Shown here one piece after another: positions 48,001 to 58,450 of a stretch of DNA of 64,000 nt. This DNA comes from Diorhabda sublineata. Taxonomy: Eukaryota; Arthropoda; Insecta; Coleoptera; Chrysomelidae. The notes beneath the pieces were generated by a model, which ran no database searches, had not been told where the DNA came from, and saw only the letters and a list, made by a program, of their open reading frames with translations. Location: NCBI RefSeq assembly GCF_026230105.1, contig NC_079476.1, positions 31,734,559 through 31,798,558 on the forward strand, read 5' to 3'. The stretch's first letter is position 1, and every line of letters starts with the position of its first letter. The position numbers and the translations under genes were made by a program.

Positions 48001-51000
48001 AAATTCAGATGAAAATCCAGCAAAATATTTTCAGGCGAGTTGTTTAAGATCATTCAGTTTTCCTCAAAGCTCTTATCCTTATCAGTTGCCGTATTTTTGG
48101 ACCTACAAATATTCGCTCTTTAATTTGTGCCTCTCAGAGCTTGGGGAATTTCTCTTTCAGATATACAAATCTACTGCCATCTTTAGGCATAGGCCCAGCT
48201 TTATGTGCAACAATGGTGAAATAATGTCTATAGAATTCTATATTCTATAGAATGTCATTTTTATGGCCTGAAGTGAGTGATGCACGTTTGGTCTACACTT
48301 TCCTTGTTTAGTTATTTTTTTTGTGTCCCTTTTATCATATTCGCAAATAAAACAGCATAATTTTATTTAACTCAATCTTCAATCCAAGTAGAAGTGCAGT
48401 AGAAGTCGTAACAATAAGACTCTTGCATATCAGAACCATGAGCAACCGGATGTTTATTTTCGTTATTCAGCAATACTGCTTTCAATCTAGTTTTTGAGGA
48501 ATCAATGAACAATTGCCAGTAATTTGCATTATATTCAAAATTTAATAAATTCACTAGAACGTTATGACAATAGACTAAAACTCCAGCTTTAGAAAAGTAA
48601 AGTTTTGTTTCAACATCTCGATATCGAAAATAAAGAATTTTCGTATCAGGAGATAGTAAATTCCAGTCGTTTAATCTAGACCCCAAAAGCCAAGCGGGTT
48701 TTTTAGATATATTCCAAATGACGTACTAAATCGTTTACATCACTTAGTGTCAATACGTGCGATTATGTTGAAGTTATCGAACTGACTTCGTAAAATTCTG
48801 ATATGCTATCGATTTGGAGGCTTTGGCACTGGCAGTAGGTAGGATGAGTCTGTTGGATGAAGACAAGTTTAGATACTGGATAGTGTGTTTGGACTTGGTT
48901 ACCTTTTTTTGAGTTAGACAACAATCACTTACATGATCCTTTGGCCCAAATCATCAACATCATCAACTGTCGGTATTCGTGGCATTTTTACGTCACAATA
49001 AACTGGACGCAATTGCAAAAAAATTATTATTTATTGTTAATGAGGGTACACAAAAATCATCACATTTCATGTTCATCAAAAACAGTGTTTGCCAGTGAAA
49101 TTTTTCATTCATCTACTAAATAAATTTTCTTTGTTTTTGTGTCACAAATATTATTTGTGTAACTGGTCGCTCATACTCCACTATCTGATCCGATTATCTA
49201 AGTTGATTGCCGCCGAATCCAGCAGCTGATGTTTGAAAAGCAGTGACACCTATTAACAACTAGTAGACTTTCTATGATCAGAGGTTAAAATCGGTTTTGT
49301 TCAGAGTTCATTGTCTGATTCTATGAGTAGTAAACGCTCATTATATTTCACTCCATTCAGAAATTACACAGGGTCGGCTTTTCAATTTTTATCTGCTGCC
49401 ATATTTTAACGCAATAAATCTTTGTTGTGGACATAGAAATACATATTAATGCAAATAAAAAATCAATGAAATTATTATGACTCTTTATTTTATGTTTTAT
49501 CATTTATTGCTTTGTGTAGTTTACTGTTTCCATAGGTGTATTCAATAAAGAAGTATATTTATTTTATTGTTGACTTTAAATAACACCAATGTTTTGGAAC
49601 AAATTTTTTTAACATTTAATATTTTTCAATCTACGTAATAACTTTATATGGGTACATTAGTAATTTATTTACCCTAAAAAAAAACTTATTTGCCAATTTT
49701 TGAAATTGATTCTTCGTACTTCCATCTTTCAAGTACTGAAAATATATACTAATAAGATAATATCTATTTGCAGCACATGAAAAATGAACCTTTAGAAGAT
49801 GCACAATCACCGTATACAGATTTTATCCCAATGCACGAAGAAGAAGAGAAACTAAAAATGGCAATACCTTCCTCATCTCCGCAGTCGTACTCACACGAAA
49901 TGCGTGGTGTTACAGGTATTGCCACGTACGTTCCTACTCAAAAACCTGAATGGAAACGATATAAGCAATATACCAGAAATGATATAATGTCAGCTATAGA
50001 AGCTGTAAGGAATGGAATGTCGGCATTACAAGCTGCTCGAAAATACGGAGTACCTTCTCGAACGTTGTATGACAAAGTAAAAAAATTGGGGATAACTACC
50101 AGCCGTCCGTTTAAGCGTGGCAGCAATGGAAGTTCGGCGTGTTTTTCATATAGTGAGTACACCTTTTGTTCAACAGAAAAACATAACCACGAATATGAAA
50201 TTTCCAAAAACTATTTTACGATGAAAATATTACATTTCTATTATAAATGATGACATTTTTTAAATAATATTCTTTTGTAAATTCACGACAAAACTTCGAT
50301 TGATAGATTGCTTTATATTGTATTTTTGTTCTATCATCATCATCTATCATATTCACTTTTGGGTAAAGTTCCGATAAGACGAATCCCCCGATTTTGCTAA
50401 AATTTGTGCCAAAGCTTGTTCTTGATTAGAGAAGATTATCAATAAAAAGATTTTTATCGTTTGCCTACCAGCCCCCTTCAAATTCATAACAATTTTACAA
50501 AATATCTCCTAAAAAATTTTCAAACACTATATGAAGCTCATAAAATGCTCTACAAAAAAAGATTATATACATTTTTTACGTAAATCTATTCTTTTGTCTG
50601 TATTGTGAGCAGTAACTAGCATTATCTACACTCTTACAACGGGTATGCAGTGCGAGGGCCGAGATAATTTGGATCGTAATATTTTAATCAACAAATTGAA
50701 GTACTGCGGTTTCATGGGAATACCTCTCGCATGGTTTAAGTCATATCTTAACAACAGAAGTCTTCTTACAAGCCAATAGAATGTGGAGTGCCCCAAGGCT
50801 CAGTACTAGGCCCTATTTTGTTTTTTCTGTTCTGTTTTGTCGACATCGTTGTGTTGAAATATGTCTATTTGCAGACGACACTAGTTTCTCTTGGAGCAAT
50901 CCTGATCTCGCGGCACTCTTTCTCTCATGTATTCATGAATATATATTTCTAGAAACTGTATATTGCCATCTTACCTTTTGACAACAATTTACCATAACTA

Positions 51001-53473
51001 AAACAATTATTTTTTTGTTATATTTTTTTACGAATAAATCACATGTTTTGTGTTAAATGTTTTACACACTTTTTCAAACTTTCCATTTACTGACATGCAT
51101 CTTTGATCTCGCCAATTTATATCTTTTAATTGATCTAGAAATTTATTACTGAAAAAAGAGGTTATAACTACATTTCTCGTTACTATACTCTATAACAGGA
51201 ACACGGATTAAATTGACCATTCTATAGATTTCTTATTGGTTAGATTTTTATAAACTTAATGTTATTTGAAAGAGCTTTTGTCCAGTAATACAAAATATAT
51301 AAATTTAATTAGCAGCGTTAATGCTAGAGGGCGTTGTTTCATATATTTTAGATATTGTGATTTTTCTGGACAAATAGAAACATAAAAGTTTAAGTAAACG
51401 GGTAAAACGGGAACCCACTGATTGGTTTCTTACCAGATATTCTATCACACACCAAAGGATTGTACCTGAAAGAATTTTTGGTGTCTCACTTAATCATTTT
51501 TTATAGTTTTGAACCCACGAAAAAAAGATGTATATATTTTTCATCATAAACATTTAGATATTCGTAAAAGCTACAATTAAACAATAATAAAAAAATTATT
51601 AAATTAATTAAATTAAAAGTCACACATGAATGTAGAAAAAAGAACAAAAGCTGCTTATTTATTATTTCAATCATCTTGCATTTTTTTCAGTTCAGTATTT
51701 ATGTGTAATAGAAAATTTTAGTTGTTTTTTAAAGCGTCAACATAATTTTATACTTATGTCTTTTATCAATTACGATCGTCGACAGCTATTAAGGATTTTA
51801 AGCGTCTCGCAAGAAAAGGGGATGAAAAAAAATTTCATAACCTAACTTAACCACGTCTTCTCAGCTATTTTGTGCCAATATTTAGATTTTTTTATGACAC
51901 AAAAAAACTTCTTATTCTTTCTAAGCAATATCTTTCGTTCACGATTTCTACCTAAAAAATATATTGCAAAAAGCATAGAAATAATATGACGGTGCTCGAT
52001 GAAGACACATGCAGAGTTTTTTTGTGTCAGAAAAACTAAATATAGGCACAATATATCAGTAGCTGAAAATACGTGGTTAGGTTAGGTTAAGAAAATTTGT
52101 TTTTCGTCCCCTTTCTTTGCGAGATGCCAAAAATCCAATCATCTAGTGTGTGATAGAGTATATGGTAAAAATTTGAAGCCAATCGATGGGTTCCCGTTTT
52201 CGGAACTCCAGTTTATGTAACTACAATAAAACTCATCATAACAGTCAACGTTTTTGACTGATCATTTAAAGCATGCGATTAAATTTTTTCAAACATCAAC
52301 AGCAAAAAATATGTTTTGTCTTCTATTAAAGTAACTGAAAATATGGAACCTTTTGTGTAGGTGGTAAACAAATAGTGTACATTTGTTGTCTTGTCTTATG
52401 TTCATGGTTTTTTATAATTGGTCTGAAAAGCGAAATTAGAAGTACCAGCATACTTTATAGATAGCCGAAAAGTTTCATTTCATTTTAGTTTATAGCATTC
52501 AGATTTCTTAAAATACTCCCACTATTTCAAAAACACTATACAAATTTATTCAGTACACAATTCAAATAAGATTGGATTGACATCAAATTTTTATAAAAAA
52601 GCTCATCTTTAATCAAAGTGCTAAAAAAATGTCTAATGTTTAGATACTGGTTCACCATATAGTGGTCATCTTTCTGAATCCGACGAAAATCCAATGCATA
52701 ATAATAATAATTCTGCATTACTTGAAGCCAGCACATTTCTTCAGCACGCTCTAGATGGCAGGGGTGGAGATGAACGAGAAGCATTGGCTGCAATGGCTGC
52801 TGCTGCTGCTCATGCTGTCGCCTCAGGACATTCTACCAGTCCGAATAATCTTGGAAAAGCTAGAAGTCCCAGCCCTAGTCCTACAATGTTAAAGTAAGAC
52901 ACAATATATTTCATATATCAATTCAAATCATTTCATAATAATTAAATTTATGTAACCTTATTATACTTTTATTATAAACCAAAAAACTACTTATTAAATG
53001 GTATATTTGTAGCATGTCATTTGCACAGAAACATTGGAAAAGCATAATTACTATTTGCATTAAGAAAGTAAAATACTAACAACTAGCTTCTACACTGCAA
53101 TATTGTACATAATCTTTTTGTATTAACGTTTGTAAGCAATATATTATTTTTCCAAATATGCAGGTTATTTCTAAAATATATTTTTTACAGATATATGAGA
53201 CATGTAAGCTTAACTCCTTCACCAGCTGCTGGTAGCGAGCATCATAATTCTCATAGTGAAACTAATGGGAGTTCAGAAAGGGAACAAGAAGATGAAGATC
53301 AAGTTGAAGATCTCTCGATAAATAGGAAAGAGCATAGAGAAAGAGAATCGACAGGAGTGATCATGCCTCCCATGAACCAAGTTGCTGCTATAGTTAAAAA
53401 AGAAGAATTGCTGGTAGAAAACCTCAAAGAGGAATCTAGAAGGGAAGTAACTTTAGATTGTGAAGGGGAATGA
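44253..53473 (+). CDS. BTB/POZ plus pipsqueak-type HTH transcription factor, four coding exons
   Basis: Join 44253-45089, 49774-50152, 52644-52893, 53191-53473: 1,749 nt, 582 residues. All introns are GT-AG and phases match (0, 1, 2). The BTB/POZ domain (about residues 5-118: QQYCLRWNNHRSNLLTVFDE to LKVAETLKVKGLVEEN) mediates dimerisation; the single pipsqueak HTH (about 342-386, YKQYTRNDIMSAIEAV to TLYDKVKKLGI) binds DNA. Between them lies a Ser/Pro/Asn-rich linker with a basic PLKKKKMSSLL stretch, a candidate nuclear signal. The C-terminal part has an Ala run, SP-rich repeats, an acidic block, VEDLSINRK (like a CtBP-type xDLS motif) and VKKEE (a sumoylation consensus). ATG 44253 has a good context (AAAAATGG). 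The architecture is that of insect nuclear regulators of the bab, psq, lov and BtbVII group; I cannot say which, so no symbol is given. Confidence 0.93.
45194..45199 (+). promoter_or_regulatory. Intronic polyadenylation signal AATAAA
   Basis: Located 18 bp after the stop of the extended first exon and 105 bp into the intron. If used, it would yield a BTB-only protein of 307 residues. Confidence 0.3.
45548..46080 (-). mobile_element. PIF/Harbinger transposase relic inside the intron
   Basis: Minus-strand translation gives, in order, HQTSVSRTYTYIMNDIVNKL (the SQSSVSR region), RIFQIREFGNAHMN (in place of FPxVIGAIDGTHI), SRIF, stop, NSIVYEYLANAT, then GCLLLGDDGHSIALWLIIPW and RNPVTSAQRHFNN. The GDDGH and NPVT...FN motifs mark the second catalytic aspartate region of Harbinger DDE transposases. 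The final E motif region (TNKCLE) ends in a stop. Stops and frameshifts break it throughout. No ends were located. Confidence 0.75.
48372..48760 (-). mobile_element. Fragment of an arthropod repeat-family ORF
   Basis: A 104-codon minus-strand frame starts GSRLNDWNLLSPDTKILYFR and continues YFSKAGVLVYCHNV, YWQLFIDSSKTRLKAVLLNN and HPVAHGSDMQESY. I recall a multi-copy arthropod ORF with the same order (GSRLxEWNLL, FYRxR, YFS, LVFCNDI, WRLFIDSSKxSLKxVLLHN, PVAH). Its function is not known to me; high copy number points to a transposable or selfish origin. The end is a frame break, so this is a fragment. Confidence 0.6.
49774..50152 (+). CDS. Coding exon 2: pipsqueak HTH
   Basis: It follows TTTGCAG and begins HMKNEPLEDAQSPY. 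It carries WKRYKQYTRNDIMSAIEAVR, NGMSALQAARKYGVPSRTLY and DKVKKLGI, the pipsqueak DNA-binding motif, then TTSRPFKRGSNGS. The donor ATA|GTGAGT at 50,153 leaves phase 1. Without splicing, the frame would run to a stop at 50,248-50,250. Confidence 0.95.
50640..50935 (+). mobile_element. LINE reverse transcriptase relic in the gene's second intron
   Basis: The plus strand reads RNILINKLKYCGFMGIPLAW, FKSYLNNRSLLTSQ, then across frameshifts VPQGSVLGPILF and LFADDTSFSW. GVPQGSVLGP and FADDT are the core palm motifs of Jockey/CR1-type non-LTR reverse transcriptases. Part of the palm between SYLNNRS and GVPQG is shortened. It is a dead internal fragment. Confidence 0.8.
51405..52200. mobile_element. 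Fold-back (palindromic) element in the gene's second intron
   Basis: Outer arms 51,405-51,465 and 52,141-52,200 pair (GGGAACCCACTGATTGG with CCAATCGATGGGTTCCC). Inner arms, about 51,792-51,912 and 52,010-52,135, pair across about 110 bp, including CTCGCAAGAAAAGGGGATGA and AACCTAACTTAACCACG. About 300 bp of unrelated sequence interrupts the left arm. The centre has no transposase. It lies about 440 bp upstream of exon 3; as RNA it would form a long hairpin. Confidence 0.75.
52644..52893 (+). CDS. Coding exon 3: alanine- and serine/proline-rich segment
   Basis: It follows AATGTTTAG and continues the frame with NTGSPYSGHLSESDENPMHN. It contains ALAAMAAAAAHAVASG and ARSPSPSPTMLK. The donor AA|GTAAGA at 52,894 leaves phase 2. 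No domain is known in this part; such Ala runs are common in insect regulators. Confidence 0.9.
53191..53473 (+). CDS. Coding exon 4: acidic C-terminus
   Basis: It follows TTTTTTACAG, completes the split lysine codon and reads YMRHVSLTPSPAAGSEHH, EREQEDEDQVEDLSINRKEH and AAIVKKEELLVENLKEE to TGA at 53,471. The charged residues could form a short helix near the end. Confidence 0.92.
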
Positions 53474-54215
53474 AAAAGGACATAATAATTCTCAAACTGT
53501 TTTGAGAAATGTTTACACCAGTGTTAAGTTTTATGGTATATAGTTTATTATTTTGCAAATTCAAAATAGAATCGACTGATTTAGTTTAGTGCAATATGTA
53601 TCAGATATCCGTACTCACTTTTGTTGTTAGCTCTTAGAGTAAAAAACATAGACTAAGCAAACTTAGCGCATATAAAATATTTTATGCAAAAACAAAAGCA
53701 ATTATTTACAATATCGATACCGTTCTGATGCGTTTATCCTTCTAAAGGAACTAGAAGTTATTTATGTTGTTATTATGAACAGTCCTGGATCATTCTAATG
53801 TTGTTGAAGAAACAAAAAAAGAAGTTTGTTGTTTCTGAAAATGATTAAAACTTTTGAAATACAACTCAAATTATTGAGTATAAATATTTAGTTGTAAGAT
53901 AGACGTGAAAAAATCAAAATACTTCACCTTAATTAGGGCGAATATCTATAAAATTGCTGCATAGCAGGCGCTATATATTTGATATCTGAGAGGCCTTTAA
54001 CAGTACAACTGGATATGATACTATGTATTTAATGTAAATAGTTAAATATAATTTTTATACGTACCTGTATATAATGAATTTTATCAGAAATCGATTTATT
54101 CAAGTTACAAACATTGGATAAAAATAGACATTTAATGTAACAATAAAATTCTTCGTAATTAAACATCTGTATACACAGTAAAAAAATAAAGAGGAGAAAT
54201 TGCAAACTTGTGTTC
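53474..54215 (+). other. Candidate 3' untranslated region
   Basis: AT-rich sequence after the stop has no further exon. AATAAA signals at 54,142 and 54,185 would give a 3' UTR of about 700 nt. A longer UTR cannot be excluded. Confidence 0.4.
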
Positions 54216-55147
54216 ATGATTGATTCGAATGATCATTATCCACTATTTACAGTGGCAGAATAGTGGAGGGTCAATTGAAAGGAGTCAATCTCATTGCTTT
54301 AAATTGATTGGTCCATAAGTTTTTTAATTAATTGTATCTTTATGACTCTTTTAGGAAATTATTCAAAGTAAATTTAGAACAACACACATATATAGTGTGT
54401 TCAAAAAATAAGATAGCATTACTTTTCTATAAAATTATTCATTAATTCATCTAATTTGAACTTTTCTGTTAGTGATTGTCCCAATCTTTCCTGATGTATG
54501 TTTTTCACTTAACTTTCTTTGGTTTTGTCTCTTCTGGTCGTTCCCATTGAACTTCACTTCCATAACCATCGTCGTCTCTTGTCACTGCCACACGTTTTAT
54601 ATTTAAAGTATTTGAAAAATTGCAATACTTGCAATACCCATATTTTTCTCATCATTGGTTATATCTCGAGTTGGGAGGTTATGTAAGAAATTTGTATTCA
54701 CTATAGACATTATTAAATTGACTAACTACCAAAAATTGGCACTTTGAATACATTAGTTACACACAACTACCTCCTATTAGATTTCTAACCATTTACATAT
54801 CATTTAAATAAATGGGAAAAAGTTCTCTTTATTGAAAAACAGTAAAAACTGTTAAAACTTCAGTTTTTCTACAAGTAGCAACAATAATGTTGGGAAAAAA
54901 TTCAGATACCACTGGAATAAAACTAAAAAGAGTAGCATATCTTCCAAATTCACTATATCAAGAACCGAAACGTGTTTTTCCTTTTAAACATGCTTGTTTC
55001 GAAATTGAAAACTTGGTAAAGCCATAAATAAAAACGTTTAATATGTTTTCAACTTTGAGATTCCGTAATTTGAAAAGTAAATAAGGAATAATATATCATT
55101 ATTTGCTTTATAATTTTTGTGAGAGGGATCTACAGGGAAACCGTCTG
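54216..55147. other. AT-rich spacer, nothing recognised
   Basis: No recognised motif or repeat end. Confidence 0.35.
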
Positions 55148-55151
55148 TATA

Positions 55152-55217
<66 letters not shown>
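55148..55217. repeat. AT dinucleotide microsatellite
   Basis: A run of about 35 units with one or two G interruptions near the ends. Confidence 0.97.
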
Positions 55218-55219
<2 letters not shown>

Positions 55220-55539
55220 TATATATAGAACAACAAACTTTTACAGTGTTATATTTTGAACAAACTATAAAATACCTTCTAGTATCCTATGTTAATAGTT
55301 TTTCTATATATAATAACATATTTTGTTTATGTAGGGTTTAAGTCATACATTATATATAATTGTTGTATGTTACTTAAACGTTTTTAGTAAACACAGTTGA
55401 CTTGTAAAGCTATCAGCTCAATTACAGCAAAAATTTTATTTTTTTATTGATTCCACTCTGAAAAAATCTGAAATTGGAGTCTATTTATTCTCAAAAATCC
55501 AACAGAGACTAAAACATATTTGGTCAGAAGGGCAGGTTG

Positions 55540-55765
55540 AATCTGACTTCGGAATTTCTAGAACCATTGGTTATATCCATACTGAAGACACGGTTTGCAC
55601 CACCACTACACCAATACTCACAATTACACTGCCTGGCATGCGATTTAGTTCACCTTCGGTCTCTAAATACGATAACTTGGTTATAGAAACGCGCGTCAGA
55701 CAGTGTAATTGCGAGTGTTAGTGTAGTGGCGATAGTAAACAGTTAAAATCATCTCTTGGTTACCC
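55540..55765. repeat. Palindromic dispersed repeat, copy 1
   Basis: Arms CACTACACCAATACTCACAA (55,603) and TTGCGAGTGTTAGTGTAGTG (about 55,709) are inverted. A middle block GATAACTTGGTTATAGAAAC is shared with copy 2 at 63.3-63.6 kb, as is the flank GAATTTCTAGAACCATTGG. About half of the central palindrome seen in copy 2 is deleted here. Confidence 0.85.
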
Positions 55766-56865
55766 GAAACCTTACCTCATACAATTTGGGAAACCCATTT
55801 GGTTACAGAAATTTCGATTAGGTTTGTATAAATTTGGAGAATTACTTATTAACATCTACATCTTGCTTTCCAGTTCTAATTATCTTCGGATTATGTGCTG
55901 GCTTCGAGAAGGTTACATCTTTGCTTGTACAGTTTTCCTGTGTACAAGATTTTTTGCTATGGTGAGGCATTTTAGAATTATATGAAATATTAGTTTCATC
56001 CTCACCTTAAAGAATTTCCACTCTTCAATTTCTGCTAGTCCTGGTGGAGGCAGTATTCTCTAAGGAAGCCAGTCAGGAGGTGATTTTACTAGATCCAATT
56101 CTGTTTGTATCCAGCTGTTTAGCAACACTTTATTGGAGTGATACCTCCCAGAAAGGCACCGCCAGAGGTTTCTCCTTCAGAAATTTTTTTATAGGCTTCA
56201 GGTCGTTTGTGCCTCTTTTCTAGCAAATGTATGGCCTTTCACATTTCCTTTGATTACAATGTGATCAGATATCAAGCTAAAATTTACTGAGATTCTTGCC
56301 TATTTCATACAGTTTTCTTCGGCATGGCTGTCAGCTTTGATTCAATGAAATTCAATCTTAAGCGTTTTATTAGCTGTTTGACTATCAAAATGAATAGCTA
56401 TACCACATTTCCGATAGTTTCTTGAACAGCTGTGAGAAACAGTGCTAGTATAAAGCATTTCTTTGTTGTATTTTTTTCTTATACTAAAAATAAGTAAAAA
56501 AGTACAGATTATTAAGGCTGTAATTTCGCTGATAGATTTACTATAATAAAAATCAATCGAGTGCCTACTACTGCAACGCATGAGACCAGCTCATATTTTT
56601 GCTACAAGTTCCTCTAATTAAAGAGACCAATATTCAAAAGACTGACATATTTAACTAGTTTTTTATGAGACTGACAATTTAAAAATAATTATATAAAAGA
56701 TGGTCACGTGCACGAGCATATAATGTTATAGAGTGCTTTCCATAAAAAGAAAATGATCCATTCTATCAACACACTTTTAAGTTGTTGCTTAACAATATAG
56801 TGTATAAATTCACGTACCAAATACAGATACTACATGTAATATAATGTCCATACACCTTAACTTTG
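55766..56865. other. Moderately GC-higher spacer, possible LINE remnant
   Basis: From about 55,870 to 56,330 GC is higher. The minus strand gives broken frames vaguely like a LINE RNase H tail (LARKEAQTT, SWIQTELDL), which I cannot support further. Confidence 0.2.
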
Positions 56866-56869
56866 GACA

Positions 56870-57110
56870 GAGGACAAATGATGAATGGTAGGATGGTTTG
56901 AAGATGCACATCTCAAACAACCAGTATTATAAATGCAATGCAATGATAAATTGACACCGGGGTTCAATGGGGGAGGGCCAATAATGTGGTTAAATTTTTT
57001 TGATAAATCTGGAAATAAATTCGAAACAAAGTGTTTTCCATCAGATATGGATCAATAACGATATTGCTCCTCGTTTCGCCCGGGATGTTCACGTGATGAT
57101 CATGCACTGA
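56870..57110 (+). mobile_element. Possible Tc1-like transposase relic
   Basis: Short plus-strand segments resemble Tc1 transposase motifs in order: FNGGGPIMW (like GGGSVMVWG) and INNDIAPRFARDV (like QDNARPHTARVV). Nothing else is recognisable. Confidence 0.3.
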
Positions 57111-58239
57111 TCATTGTTTCGGTTTACTATTTTTCTCCGATAAATAAACTTTAGGAGTTTTGGATAAAGATAAATTAGGTTAGATTGACATAAAACCATC
57201 TGTATCTGTAGTTTGCATTTAGCAGAAAAGGGTCTGAACATCTTATATAATAAATGATATTAAACTAAATTACATGTAAGAAATTACTTCAATTTTGGTG
57301 TTGGTGCATTAATAACATCTTATAAATATATAGACTTAATAGCTTAATGTCTTTGATGCTGTACCTTGCAATAAATACAGTTCAATTTTTGTGCAATAAT
57401 TTAGGAAACATGTTTTTCTGGATATCGATGAACTGATTCATAGAGTAAATAATTAATTTTCGAGATTAAGAAGTGATTCACCTAGTCCTATCAATTCCGT
57501 GTTCATGAAGTAACCAAAAATATAGAAATATACATGTTACAAAAATATATTTTAATTAAAAGTGATCTCAGTGATAATTTATACTAACTACCACTAGTAC
57601 AATATTCCTAATAAAAGAGTAATCTACCTCTAAATAACAAATATAACGTTTTTTTCAAAAAGATCTTGCCAAATTATATGCATGTTTTTATTCAAATAAA
57701 AATATTTTCCATGGGTATTACATATGTTTTATTGAATTACATTGATTCGAAAATACAAATACATCCGTTTTATATATTCTTTAAAATTTAATTCATAAAA
57801 AAATTGATAGTTATCTATTATAAAAGCATTAAACAAGTGTCTTATTAGAAATGGTCAATTTTATTATTTATGGAAATATATGGAAAGAACTCTCAATGTT
57901 GTATCTTAGAAAAAATGTAAATATTTCTTATTATTATATTTGCTGAGGGGCAATAAGCCGAAATCTTAGAGGTACTGAATTTAGTTTTAAAAAAAATTCA
58001 TTAAAATTTATATAGGTTATTGAATAATAATTGTAAACTTTTGAATTATTTTTAGAAATACAAAAAGTATGTTTTTAAATTTTAATGAATTTTGAATAGT
58101 ATGAAAAATACTGTGGTGGAATTTTGTTTTCAGGCTCGTATCGAATCAATCGATTTTTTTCGGTAAATTGGATTATATTTCACAATCTTATGGTATAATA
58201 GAAGCAGAGTCACTCATAACTAGTGAGGTTAATAATAAA
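57111..58239. other. AT-rich spacer, nothing recognised
   Basis: Short frames only. Confidence 0.4.
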
Positions 58240-58450
58240 TACCAGACCAAAATTCACAAAGTGTCCATGCTTGTCTTCAAGCATGGGCTCTCCATGACAA
58301 TTAGGTGGAATAGGTCTCTACCTGTCGCTACTTTGCATAGTTGTTCTATTCTCAGTCCGGTTCAATTTCTAATATTTCGTAGCCACTATAACTTTTTGCG
58401 CCCTATACATCTTCTGCCCTCAATCTTTCCCTGAATGATCAGGGGGTGTG
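58240..58450 (-). mobile_element. LINE 3' end: C-terminal tail of the polyprotein
   Basis: The minus strand reads IIQGKIEGRRCIGRKKL, stop, WLRNIRN, stop, TGLRIEQLCKVATGRDLFHL and IV. This is the characteristic end of a large group of non-LTR retrotransposons (QGKIEGRRGxGRKxxSWLxNIRxWTGLSxxQLFRxAxxR). Everything upstream of this tail is missing, as expected for 5' truncation. Confidence 0.75.

Larger units (their letters stand above)
45090..49773 (+). other. Intron between BTB exon and psq exon
   Basis: It runs from GTAAGA to TTTGCAG and is 4,684 bp. It holds a Harbinger relic (45.55-46.08 kb) and an unclassified repeat ORF (48.37-48.76 kb), both antisense to the gene. The remainder (about 46.1-48.3 and 48.8-49.7 kb) is AT-rich with no recognised element. 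Confidence 0.85.

Noticed and set aside
49938..50207. 89-codon minus-strand frame
   Set aside because: It is the shadow of the pipsqueak exon.
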